A stretch of 64,000 nucleotides of DNA from Asterias rubens. Its lineage: Eukaryota; Echinodermata; Asteroidea; Forcipulatida; Asteriidae. Position 1 is the stretch's first letter. Each line of letters opens with the position of its first letter. The stretch covers positions 14,652,385 through 14,716,384 of the forward strand of contig NC_047071.1 in the NCBI RefSeq assembly GCF_902459465.1. Reading direction: 5' to 3'. A program made the position numbers and the translations under genes. This document shows, in pieces, positions 1-10,800 of this stretch. The notes below the pieces were generated by a model. The model made no database searches and was not told where the DNA came from. It worked only from the letters and a program-made list of their open reading frames with translations.

Positions 1-70
1 ATATAATTTTAAGTATACATTTGGTGGTACAATATCCTGTGAAATGTGTCAATCAAAACCGAGTTCAATT

Positions 71-458
71 TTAAAGGCAGTGGACACTATTGGTAATTGT
101 CTAAAGACTAGCCTTCACAGTTGGTGTATCTCAACATATGCATAAAATAACAAACCTGTGAAAATTTGAGCTCAATCGGTCATCGAAGTTGCGAGATAAT
201 AATGACAGAAAAAAACACCCTTGTTAACGAAGTTGTGTGCGTTTAGATGGTTGATTTTGAGACCTCATGTTCTAAATTTGAGGTCTCGAAATCAAATTCG
301 TTGAAAATTACTTCTTTCTCGAAAACTATGGCACTTCAGAGGGAGCCGTTTCTAACAATGTTTTATACCATCAACCTCTCCCCCATTACTTGTCACCAAG
401 AAAGGTTTTATGCTAATAATTAATTTGAGTAATTACCAATAGTGTCCACTGCCTTTAA
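71..458. mobile_element. TTAA-flanked MITE, family A, complete
   Basis: Both ends carry the inverted repeat TTAAAGGCAGTGGACAC, and TTAA is present at each outer edge, as expected for a piggyBac-type target duplication. The body has an internal palindrome (gaggtctcgaaatca and its complement). No coding capacity is visible. The same 380-390 bp unit recurs many times in the window, so it is a non-autonomous element; the superfamily assignment from TTAA alone is inference. Confidence 0.8.
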
Positions 459-479
459 AGTGTTTATGATCTAAAGTCA

Positions 480-815
480 GTGCTTGTAGTTAAGTACTGT
501 TTAGTCGAGTTGCTGAGTACTAGGGTGGTCAGGTACTTGGGACTTCAAGTATGAGTATAAAAGTGACTGAGTCCAACAGCCGAGAACCAAGTATATGGAT
601 ATCCATGTTGGTAGTATTATGTAGTCAAGTACTTTTCAGTCGTGTGTTTTGTAATGCTGAGTACTAGGGTGTCGGGGTAGTACTTGAGTCAAGTACTTGG
701 GACATCAAGTATCAGTATGTTTCCGAGTACCAGGTATTCTGATATCCGAGTACCAAGTCCAACAAGAACTGAGAACCAGTATTTGGACATCCGAGTACGA
801 GTATGAATAATTTAT
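480..815. repeat. Degenerate GAGTAC/AAGTACTTG repeats
   Basis: About 330 bp of imperfect repeats built on aagtacttgggac, gagtaccaagt and gatatccgagtac. The units are too diverged for a clean period. No open reading frame of interest. From here to about 1690 nothing else was recognised; it is AT-rich non-coding DNA. Confidence 0.5.
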
Positions 816-1696
816 AAAGAACAATATTTCAAAATGAAGAAGGCACTTAAGTTGAAATGCACAGAAAGTATTGTTTAATAATATACCTTATAGATGGTGT
901 GGTATAATCTAATAGCCTTTCCGGGATTTGCGTACAAATTGGGTGCTTAAACTAGAGGGTTTTAATTAGTAATTTTCAAGATAAAGTAAGAATTTCATAA
1001 TCTGTATCTGACAGTACACTTTTCAGAGGATCTTATTCAGAAAAACATCCACTGTTTACTCAAAAAAAAAATACAATTAAATGTTCTCTCGTTACAATTA
1101 AACAGGTTAATTATCACATTTATTCCTGGAAATTCATTGACTGGTACAGAACAATTATAACAAACCAACCCTTTTCAGGAATTTCAGGTACCTTTTTTTA
1201 GAAAAGAGATGGTTTTGACGCATGGGGCGGATCAAGGATTTACAGATAGTGGACCTATTAAAGTCAAGGTGAACATTGTCATATTCTAAATCTGCACAGC
1301 TTCCCGAAGACCATATTGTAATGTTCATCTCAAGTTCATATTCTAAATTCGACAGCACACTGTTCAGACTTCAGACGGTCATTATGTTCTTCTCCTACAG
1401 TCAATGTTAACAACCCTATAAGACGTTAATACCACTGGGTATCCAGCTCATATCATATATCACACATCAGCTTAGAGAGCTTTCAGTCTTAGCCCCGCAT
1501 TAAAACAGGTGCCGACCTTGCATCTGTCACGGTTCCCCTCTTTGCGTCGTCAAAAAATAAATTAATTGATTTTTTTTTATGGTGAATTAAGAAGAGATGG
1601 ATTGGAAAATTGTATGCCTCTTGTCTAGACAGGGGTTCATATACACTTTTCCACTGAATGATTTAAACAGACTCGTGAACTGCCAGCTGCTAGCAA

Positions 1697-2108
1697 TTTT
1701 AAAATAAAATCACTGCTATTCGGAAAATTTTGGCGAGGAAATATTTATAGTGATCATAAAAAAATGAGATCAAGTTTTTATAATTGTTGGCGGGTTGGTT
1801 GCAGTTTAAAATAAAATCACTGCGGAAAAAAATATATAAAATAAAATCATGCGAAAAATTATTGCGAGGAAATATTTATAGTGATCATAAAAATGTTATA
1901 ATTTTTGTTATGATTATTGGTTGGTTGACTTTCGAGAAATTCTATCATGGATGGTATTTGTTTGACTAAAATATATAAAATAAAATCATGCGAAAAATTA
2001 TTGCGAGGAAATATTTATAGTGATCATAAAAATGTTATAATTTTTGTTATGATTATTGGTTGGTTGACTTTCGAGAAATTCTATCATGGATGGTATTTGT
2101 TTGACTTA
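1697..2108. repeat. Tandem duplication, 139-bp unit
   Basis: The 139-bp AT-rich segment at 1831-1969 is repeated almost perfectly at 1970-2108. A third, more diverged and partial copy lies just upstream (about 1697-1802). All contain gcgaggaaatatttatagtg. Short open frames inside are by-products of the repeat. Confidence 0.85.
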
Positions 2109-2235
2109 AAGTAACGCACAAAAGCAATTGAACTTATTTGAATTAATAGAAGTACCTACAACTCAACACATTCTGACAATCTCATTAAACGGTTCTCGTT
2201 GAGAACACATGATATGATGTGCCAGGCCCGATACT

Positions 2236-2450
2236 TCAAGGAGACAATGAAGGCAACTGCCTCCATGTCCCCTGGTCACTGCCTTGGTGCCCTTGAAATG
2301 CTCCAGTAGAAATTAACAATTTCCTTATAGGGTGCCCTTTACAAAGGAGAAAATGTCCTTGCCCTTTCAAAGACGAAGCAAAACAAAAGGATGTCCTACC
2401 TCCTTTTTTGTTTTTTTGCAAGTCGCATAAAACAAGGCTAAAAGCCACTA
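2236..2450. repeat. Dispersed repeat (ccttgccctttcaaag type)
   Basis: The segment contains gtgcccttgaaatgctcc, gggtgccctttacaaagg and ccttgccctttcaaagacgaag. Related but diverged copies occur near 13265-13440, 18590-18690 and, as three successive blocks, 58015-58540. It is a dispersed non-coding repeat of unknown class; the open frame across it is not convincing as a gene. Confidence 0.5.
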
Positions 2451-2495
2451 TAGGTTATAAGGGCTACAAGGAAGAAAACATAGACAAGCAGGAAC

Positions 2496-2801
2496 TCAGT
2501 GGAGCTGAAGGTAGGAATTGACATTCGTCTTAAAAGATGGAAGATTATGGGATGAAGGGAAACATGCACCAGTCAAGGAGTTCCAAAGAGATGCAGTACG
2601 AGGGAAAAAGCTACTGGAGTAGCTCTTTGTTCTACATCTCGGCACAGCCACAGCATAAGGATGGGAACAAGCAGAAAGCCTGGTCTCGCACTCAAATACC
2701 CTGACAGGAGGAACAAGGTTGGATAGACTGGTGGAAATAGTCTCGCAAATTCTAAAAATAAATTCTGCCGGAGTAGAATAAATAGAAAGACAAGCTCTCA
2801 A
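2496..2801 (-). mobile_element. Non-LTR retrotransposon fragment (RT C-terminal tail)
   Basis: The minus-strand frame reads SACSHPYAVAVPRCR, then SFFPRTASLWNSL and LPSFKTNVNSYL. This is the characteristic C-terminal end of the reverse transcriptase ORF2 of animal non-LTR retrotransposons (PRTxxxWNSLP followed by a short FK..L segment). Only about 100 residues remain, with no catalytic motifs, so this is a 5'-truncated dead copy. Confidence 0.7.
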
Positions 2802-3064
2802 GAATAAATCTACTCAGCAAAGTAGATATATAGATATGGTGTTACTGTTAACTGAATAATGGTCAGTTTGCAGTAACAGTGCAGTATATATTATAACAAT
2901 GTACAAAATGCTCAAAAAGTGACGAGACAAGGCTCCTATGTAATTTTTGTTTTTCACTAAAATGCGATAGTGAGATGAAATTTAACAACTCTACTCAAAG
3001 AGACTTCTATGGTTACCCGATGGGCTCAATTTCACTAAGAGCTAAGATTGATCTTATCTATATA

Positions 3065-3439
3065 TTAATTATGGTTGCGAAGCCAAGAATTTTCAGAAAA
3101 GCAAACTTGATCACTATACAAGCCAAGAAACCCCATGGAACGAAGACAAGGAAAGAAGTCTTCCGTTTTAGATGTGGGAGGAAAACCCCCCGAGATGTGT
3201 TCCATGGGAAAACCCACGCAAGCAGGAAGGTAGCGATTGCAAACTACGCAACTACGCAACCTATCTACACAAGATTTGAAAACTGGGTCATACAGGGTGG
3301 GAAGGCGAGTGAGGAAAGAAACCAGTGCGTTTATCCCGCCCACACCCCTGAATCTTCGTTTCAATCTTAATTGCTGAGCAAAATGTGATGCCACAATACA
3401 AATCACACAGGCGATACTGATAACTCGTCTTAAACTCAT
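3065..3439 (-). CDS. Hypothetical ORF with signal-peptide-like N terminus
   Basis: A 124-codon minus-strand frame starts MSLRRVISIACVICIVASHF, which has the basic-hydrophobic-small pattern of a signal peptide, followed by a basic stretch QLRLKRRFRG. The remainder has scattered cysteines but no domain I recognise. A similar-length frame exists on the other strand, codon support is absent, and the surroundings are repeats. It could be a lone first exon of a secreted protein or chance. I do not assign a function. Confidence 0.15.
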   Translation of the reverse strand: MSLRRVISIACVICIVASHFAQQLRLKRRFRGVGGINALVSFLTRLPTLYDPVFKSCVDRLRSCVVCNRYLPACVGFPMEHISGGFPPTSKTEDFFPCLRSMGFLGLYSDQVCFSENSWLRNHN

Positions 3440-3468
3440 TTAGTCTGACAGAGCTCCGTATGACTAAT

Positions 3469-3961
3469 ATCTTAGAGCTGCGTGAGCAGAAAATATTGCA
3501 TTTAAAAGAATTTTCTGCTAAGTATAAGTTAGCAGGATACCAGTCACAAATTGCACATGTGGTATAGTAGTTTTTGAACTTAGTTAAGTTACACTACACA
3601 TTGGAGAAAAAATTGCTTTGGGCAACAACAACCTGTACAAATTTGATAATAAGTGGGCTGCTCTAAGAAATGACGTTTTTTTTTACATAAGATGCCAGGT
3701 TGACGGATTGTCTGTTTGTTTTAGTCTCCTTTTTGTTTTTCCTTGGTATGTAATTTGTACTTTTATGTTGTATTGTTACATGTATGTGTAAACTTGAGCA
3801 TTGCAACAACAAGAAAATTTAAGAGTAGACTTGTTGTAGAGATGTACCTGGGTCCAATATCTTAGAGCTGCTTGAGCAGAAAATCTTGCATTTAAAAATA
3901 TTTTCTGCTAAACATAAATTAGCAGGATACCAGGCACAAATTGCACATGTGGCATAGTAGT
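3469..3961. repeat. Direct repeat pair (about 390 bp apart)
   Basis: The block at about 3469-3570 (tatcttagagctgc, ttttctgctaa, agcaggataccag, cacaaattgcacatgtgg) is repeated at 3859-3961 with few changes. Further relatives lie near 4730-4820, 5030-5250, 13480-13760, 57020-57215 and 59190-59430. These belong to a dispersed family with the phrase cataGAGCTGCTtaagcac at its ends. Confidence 0.6.
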
Positions 3962-4794
3962 TTGGCTGGTAACCTTGTTTTTGGTAAGCATAATTTTGTT
4001 GTGCTAAGCTGCTTTTTGTGCTTAAGCAGCTCAATGAAATTAGGCCCTGAATCTAATGTTTTCCAAGTATGTGTAATATGATGAAGACAAATACATAGAC
4101 TGGGATTATCTTCAAATTGACTGTCTGAAACAAAATGTGTTGGTTGTGACTGCAATTGAAATGTGAAACCGCATCATGCTATTGACTAAGGCTATAGTTG
4201 GCTTACTGTAAGCCATCTACTACAAGCCAACTGCGTTATCCATAAAAGTTCTCTACGCTTTATCAAACCCTTGGGGGCAACATCTCTCGGTGATTATAAA
4301 CGCCTAACTGAGGATTTAATGTTGTGTACTGCAATGTCCATTCGTGTAAAATGCAACTTAATGCCAACTTCATTACAGCGGAAAGTGTTATTGTCTCCCA
4401 TGGCTATCTTGATTGGGTGAACAGAGTGCAGGCAGGGGGGGTAGGTGTTTTCCTCAATGGGGGTATTATTCCCCAATGGGGGGTAGTGTGGAAGACAATG
4501 ACCTTATATAAATGTCATTAAAGTACTCAATAACTGACTGTTAATTACTTTTAACTGATACCGTAAACAACAACCTACGCAAACAACACATTAGTGCCAG
4601 GAAAAATGGTGCATTTAGAGCAAAGGTGATGATAGGGGAGGGGGGGGGGCGCAATTTCAAAATGCAGAAAAAACTGCTTGAAATAAACTGAGTAGGCACC
4701 AGTCACAACATTTAAACTTTATGTAATTTTGCCTGGTTACATACTTCTGTTAAGCAATACTTGTCTGTGCTTAGCAAGTGTTTCTGCTTACAGG

Positions 4795-5045
4795 CTCTAT
4801 GCTATTGAGCCTAGGGCCCAATGGACCGTTGCGGCTTATCACTAAGCTCCGCCCACCGTGCACGTGAGCAAGACACGTGTACAAGCACTTCCAATGACAT
4901 TCTGAACGATTCTGCTGCGCGTTCCAAATATACGCGCACGCATGATCGAGTTTGTCCGACCACAATCATTGCTGTGATTGGTCAAAATGGGTGAACGCGC
5001 ACAGTTTGATTGACAGGCCGGATCGGTCCATTGCATAGAGCTGCT
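4795..5045. mobile_element. Inverted-repeat element with GGACCG ends
   Basis: The left end reads caatggaccgttgcggc and the right end gatcggtccattg, an imperfect terminal inverted repeat around a 250-bp body containing aagctccgcccaccgtg and a run of CG/GCGC dinucleotides. Related copies lie at about 8675-8880 and 31870-31985 (the latter reversed and partial). No coding capacity. Confidence 0.6.
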
Positions 5046-5391
5046 TTAGCAGAAACTATTATTCTCTAAGAACAAACTCTACCTGGCAAGTAGATACACA
5101 CATGGTGTTACCGCAAACCTAATATATATTGATACAACCATGCAATGCCTTTATTGCTCCATGCTCATATCCTATATAGAAACTATATTGCTAAGTAAAA
5201 ATTGGGCAGGATACCGGTCACAGATGCTACATGTGAGTGACAGGCTATTTTGACTGGTAACTTTATCTGGTAAGTATACTTTTGTTGTGCTTAGCTACAC
5301 CTGCAGTGTTTTTTATCAGGAAAGATCACAGAAAAGAGATCAGAGACAACAACTTGAGAAAGCCCACACAATGTCACTCTATTAAAGGAAC

Positions 5392-5745
5392 ACGTTGCCT
5401 TGGATCGGACGAGTTGGTCTACGAAAAGCGTTTGAAACCGTTTGTTATGAAATGCATATGGTTAGAAAGATGTTTTAAAAGTAGAATATAATGATCCACA
5501 CAAGTATCACTCAAAATTGCACGGTTTTCCTTTTACGTCGTAAACTAACACGGTCGATCATTTATGGGAGTCAAAGTTTTTGTCGACGAGGTAAAACGAA
5601 AACCACGCAATTTCGAGGCATATTTGTGTAGATCATTGTATTCTACTTTTACAACATCTTTCTAACCATATCAATTTTATAACAAACGGTTACAAACGCT
5701 TTTCAAAGACCAACTCGACCGATCCAAGGCAACGTGTTCCTTTAA
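5392..5745. mobile_element. TTAA-flanked MITE, family C, complete
   Basis: The terminal inverted repeat is TTAAAGGAACACGTTGCCTT, with ggatcggacgagttggtc just inside; TTAA stands at both edges. A second internal palindrome contains acacggtcg and gtcgacgagg. Other copies are at 9396-9892, 18021-18401 and 38444 onward. It is non-coding. Confidence 0.8.
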
Positions 5746-6122
5746 GCATCTGTGCGTCGGTGCAGTGTGGCATAGTGGCATGCTCAATGCCCGCTGATCT
5801 TCCATCTCAAACACAGTACACACACACACACATTACACGCAGTAGAATCTATCCGACATGATTTGTTCTTATTACGTGCTTTAAACCAAATCAACATTAC
5901 ACTTCTACATCTACACAAAATATCCATTTGCCTGGAAATTACATTTGCTCCCCAATCTCTGCCAGTATTAATGGATTGAAAATAGTACAGTACGTCCGAT
6001 ATGTCATAAGTTGGTAACCTGATTTGCACAACTGGATCTGTTTGATACACTAGGCATTAAGAGCTTGCTTAAACCAGCACAGACTTGGATTCAGTTGACC
6101 TAATAAACTAAGGTTCATTGAC

Positions 6123-6260
6123 TTATAGGAAGAAACTACAAATAAATAGTAAACTTGCTGGGAAACCGTGTGAGTGTTGGCTTTGAAAAGAGCGGGTGTG
6201 GTCTTGACATTTCGAACAGTATACTCTGCTCGTCTTCATTGACTTGTTAGTTGCAGGATA
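6123..6260 (-). repeat. Dispersed repeat with decayed histone-type hairpin
   Basis: On the minus strand this reads GAAGACGAGCAGAGTATACT, then GTTCGAAATGTC, then CGCTCTTTTCAAAGCC and AACACTCAC. The order and spacing match the copy at 25900-26010, whose hairpin is perfect; here the hairpin stem has lost pairs. It is a dispersed element fragment of unknown class. Confidence 0.6.
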
Positions 6261-6709
6261 AATGGAGGAGACCTTCTCATATTTCTGTTTGGTAACTTGT
6301 AAAGCATTGATCAAAATCCAAATTGAATAAGACACAAACCAAATATAGAGCTGCCTATATGCTAAAGGAATGGTCATACTTTGGTAATAAATGGCCCTCA
6401 AAAAAAGGGGGAACTTCTTAACCAAAGTTCTACTTGTTATGCAGATTTAATGGTGGTATTCGTCCTGCGTTAAAAGTTTGTCTAAAAAGTCTGTCTAGTT
6501 TGCCATTATGTGGCTTAAGCCAAGTTTGTTGAGCACCAGTCCATAAATCTCGAGGTCGCATGTCCAAGTCAAAATTTATTTTGTTCACCCAGTTATCAGT
6601 TATTGTACGTTTTATATTGGGTTTTTTTTTCTCTGAAACTAAAGTACATTTTCAAAACAAAGTTTTGATAGAATGATTGGCTAATTCACTTTAAGAACAT
6701 ATTTTTATT

Positions 6710-7560
6710 TTGACAAAAGACAGTTTGATTGAATTTAATCACACCATCCCTCTGAGAGTGACAGCGCCAATTCTAACTACTTGTAGTTCACTACGCAAAC
6801 GAACAACCTATCAGCCTGAACTAACACCGTATTGCAGACAATATTATTGGTTTCTGAGTGATGGACAAGTGGCCTGTTGTATCAACAGAGAGATACTGCC
6901 TCCCTATCAAATGAAAGCCCTTCATATGAAAACGAAACTGTCCGCTTGACGAGTCTATGAGTTTCTAAAGCTGGTTCACGTGTATTTTCTGCTGCTGCTC
7001 CAAATGAATGGAACTCATTACCGTCACATCGTTGTCATGTAACTACACTTGGACAATTCAAGAAACTACTTAAGACTCCTGACAATGACTAGAGCAAGAC
7101 AGTTGAAACGTTCAAACCAATTAAGACCTCACTCTAGCGAAGTTAATAATGATCCTCCATAAGCTAAATAGTAGTCCCAGCTGATTTTCTACCTTCCACC
7201 CGGGAAGAAGTTAAAAATCAGGACAGTTCTTAAACTAAGAGGAGTCCCGAAATCCAAAAATCTACTCCGCTGAAGTATAATATAAAGCAAGACAGTTCTC
7301 TAAAGAACAAACTCTACCTAGCAAGTAGAAACACACTTGGTGTTACCACAAACCAAACATACCTCACCATGCAATGCCTCAAATCCCACTAACTTAAGAC
7401 TCATTTATACCAAAATACTTGACTGTTCTATTTGACTACACACTGGAACGTCTTGAGGGTTGGACTTTTTGAAGCATCTTCTGTAGGCGCTTTGTAACCT
7501 TAGGAAAAAGGCGGCCGATATAAATTCTAATACAATTGTAAGAATGAAACCCTTTCATCC
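6710..7560 (+). mobile_element. Non-LTR retrotransposon 3' end
   Basis: A plus-strand frame ending about 7085 reads SRVFSAAAPNEWNSLP followed by TTLGQFKKLLKT, the typical C terminus of a LINE reverse transcriptase ORF. An upstream piece has SSLRKRTTYQ, probably a frameshifted part of the same ORF. The 3' tail contains ttctgtaggcgctttgtaac and ggccgatataaat. A same-family copy lies at 54700-55060. It is 5' truncated and broken, hence inactive. Confidence 0.65.
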
Positions 7561-7815
7561 ACAGTCGAGATTCCATCGAGGGTCGCCCTTTGTTACAGGT
7601 TTCATCTAAGTTCCTAAAAACGGCAATGAAGATTCCTTGATTGAAGCATCTTCTGTAGGCGCTTTGTAACCTTAGGAAAAAGGCGGCTGATATAAACTCT
7701 GATATGTTTGTATGAATGAAACCCTTTCATCCACAGTCAAGATTCCATCGAGGGTCACCCTTGGTTACAAGTTTCATCTAAGTTCTCGAAAACCGCAATT
7801 AAGATTCCTTGATTG
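7471..7815 (+). repeat. Tandem duplication of LINE 3' tail, 172-bp unit
   Basis: gaagcatcttctgtaggcgc begins at 7471 and again at 7643, followed in both by gaaaccctttcatccacagt and ccatcgagggtc. The unit is about 172 bp. This duplicates the retrotransposon tail plus adjacent unique sequence, close to the last identified ULK3 exon. Confidence 0.75.
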
Positions 7816-7873
7816 GTTTCATAGCCCCAAGTAAAATAAGAACAGTTATAAAACCTTTTTATGTTTAACTTAC

Positions 7874-10800
7874 CGGTTTTTCGTGCTTCGCCTGTGAGCG
7901 CCTCATTGATGGATTCTTGCTTGAGAGGTATTCTTTTGATCTGTAAAATAAAGGAGTCTGTTTGTCAGGGATGAGAGTCGTTACTAACAAACAAAAATCT
8001 GAAACTAGGATACAAATTCTTATTTTTTTTTTGAAATAATGGCATTTCCACCTTTTGGTAAACCAAAGGAGTTGTAGATTCATATAACAAGAGTGGCTTC
8101 TTATATAGCTCTCAGGTCCGTCATGCAGTGATGCTCATGGCGCTTCAACAATATTACCCCCGGTCACTGGGCCTTCAATCATTCCATAAACCATCTCAGC
8201 TCCCTAGGGAGTATACAGCCTGTGCCGCCAAATATGTAGCGCAATCAAGGTTTATCAATCACAAAAACCAACTCTGCCCTCACAGGTACCCATTTACCCC
8301 TGGGTGGAAAGAAGCAATTATAGTGAAGTGTCTTGCTCAGGGGCTCAAGTGTCAAGACCAGGATTCGAACCTACACTCCGCTGAACAGAATCACCGAAGC
8401 TTGAATTCGGTGCTCTTATTCGCTCGGCCAGGACACCCCTTATGAGCTTTGGAACAGTGTCCTCAGCACTAGAGGAGTAGACTAGAACAAACCGCATGAT
8501 TTCTTTATATGTTGAAAAAATTCTGCCTGGTTTTCTTCACTAGGCAGACATAAAAATGACCAAGGCAATAATATAAAGCGCATTGATACGCTTTTGTAAC
8601 ATGCTCTATTTAAGAAGTAGTTATATCGATCTCGGCATGACCTTTCAATAATCCAAACGCAGCTGTAGCCATAGCCGCCAATAGACCGATCCATTAGGCT
8701 CCGCCCACGACACACGTGTGAGCAAGAACCCGTGAGCCTCTCCATGCCTTTCTGCACAACTCTGCTGCGCCTGCCAAGCATACGCGCACACATGTCGGAC
8801 TTTATTTGTCGGACCTTCGTTGCGTTGTGATTGGTCAATACGCAATGGGGGGGAGCTTAACAGATCAGTCTATTCGGAAAAGGGCAAAAAGAGACAGTGA
8901 TGTAACCAAGTAATTTTTCCACCAAGTCAAGTCAAGTCGCAAGTCATTGAAATTGGCGACTCGATTCTGACTCGAGTCCATGTCACTGTCTCGAGTCGAC
9001 AACACTGGTAAGAGACTTACTTCCAAAAACTGCTTAATAGTCTCGGCCCTTCCCATGTATCTTTGCACCTCGTTGTTCATCACCTCCCTACGGCGCCCTC
9101 GTGGCTCACTCTGGAGAATTGGAATGAGTTGTTCTAACGTATCTTGGTAGAGTTTCAATGCCGACTCATAATTTTCTTTTGCATCCTGAGAATTAAGACA
9201 ATAATGTTTTTTTTTTTTTGAGGAAGTGTTTTCATGCCAGGCAAGTTAAGAGTGTAAAATACAAAATACAAATAAATCATCTTTTATCGAGGGTAAACTT
9301 AGATCAGCACCTGGTCTTGATTGGCGACCCTGTTTTTTGTCTCAATAAAACTGAGAGTTAAACGTTTTTAATAGAAGAGCTTAAAGCAAAGGGTTACAGG
9401 AACAAGTTGCCTTGGATCGGTCAGAATGGTCTTTGAAAAGCGTTTGTAACCGTTTGTTTTAAAATGCATAGGTTAGAAAGATGTTGTAAAAGTAGAATAC
9501 AATGGTCCACACAAACATGCCTCGAAATTGCATGCTTTTTTTCCTTTTACCTCTTCGACTAACAAAAAAATGCATAGGTTAGAAAGATGTTGTAACAGTA
9601 GAATACAATGATCCACACAAACATGCCTCGAAATTGCATGCGTTTTCCTTTTACCTCGTCGACTAACATGGTCTGCCATTTTGTGGAGTCAAAATTTTGA
9701 CTCCCATAATTGGCCGACCGTATTAGTTTGCAAAGTAAAAGGTAAACCACTCATTTCGAGGCAAATTTGTGTGGATGGATCATTGTATTCTACTTTTAAA
9801 ACATTTTTCCAATCATATGCATTTTTTAACAAACGGTTACAAATGCTTTTTATAGACCAACTCGTACGATTCAAGGCAACGTAATCCTTTAAGGATAAGG
9901 CTGCCAAAGTGAAGAGGTATGACGCCAGAGAGCAATTTTTATGTTACAAGGATGTCACAGGGGTTCTTAGCAGGTTGTAGACTATGCTTTTTCCAAATTG
10001 TTACTTTTATTTCTCTTTTTTTTTCTTCAGTATAATAGAATAAGGGAAGACTATGTAAAAGCATGTTTTCAACTGTAGAGAATCAAACAGAATAGCAAAA
10101 AATGGGAAGGCAACATGTGAGCTTGATTTTGTCCATTTCCTTAGAAGGAATATTGCAATAATCTACAGACCTTTAACTCTGCCTCATGTGCAACATTTAG
10201 AGCGAGTTGTAAGTTATGGTGACCAGCAGCCAGTTGTTCTAAAAGAAACAAAATCAAAAACATGTACCAAATATACTGAATGTACAGATTTTTAAGACAG
10301 TTTAGCACTTTGAGGCATCAAATCCTTTAATCGCATCATCTTCAAGAAGTAGTTTTTTGTAAATCAAGCTAATGCCAAAAAATAACATAAAAATAAAAAT
10401 GCAGTTATTAATATAGCAACTATAACACCTGGTCACTGGGCTATTTATTTTATTCCTTAAACCATCTCAGCCCCCTAGGGAGTATACAGCCTGTGCTGCT
10501 ACATATGCAGCGCACTAAGCTAAATCAATCACAAGAACCATCTCTGCCCTCACAGGTAGTACCCATTTACCACTAGATGAAGAGGAGTAATTAGAGTTGA
10601 GTGTCTCGACACAAGCGTCATGACTGGGATTTGAACCTACACCCTAATGATTTTAGCACCCACAACTTGCATCAGATGCACTCAACAACTCAGCTACGAC
10701 ACGCCACATTATATTAATTTTGGTTCTACTGTACACAGATGTGTGTTTCACTGTATACTCAGAACTTTCCCCGAGCTCTGTGAAAAATATCACAGGCACA

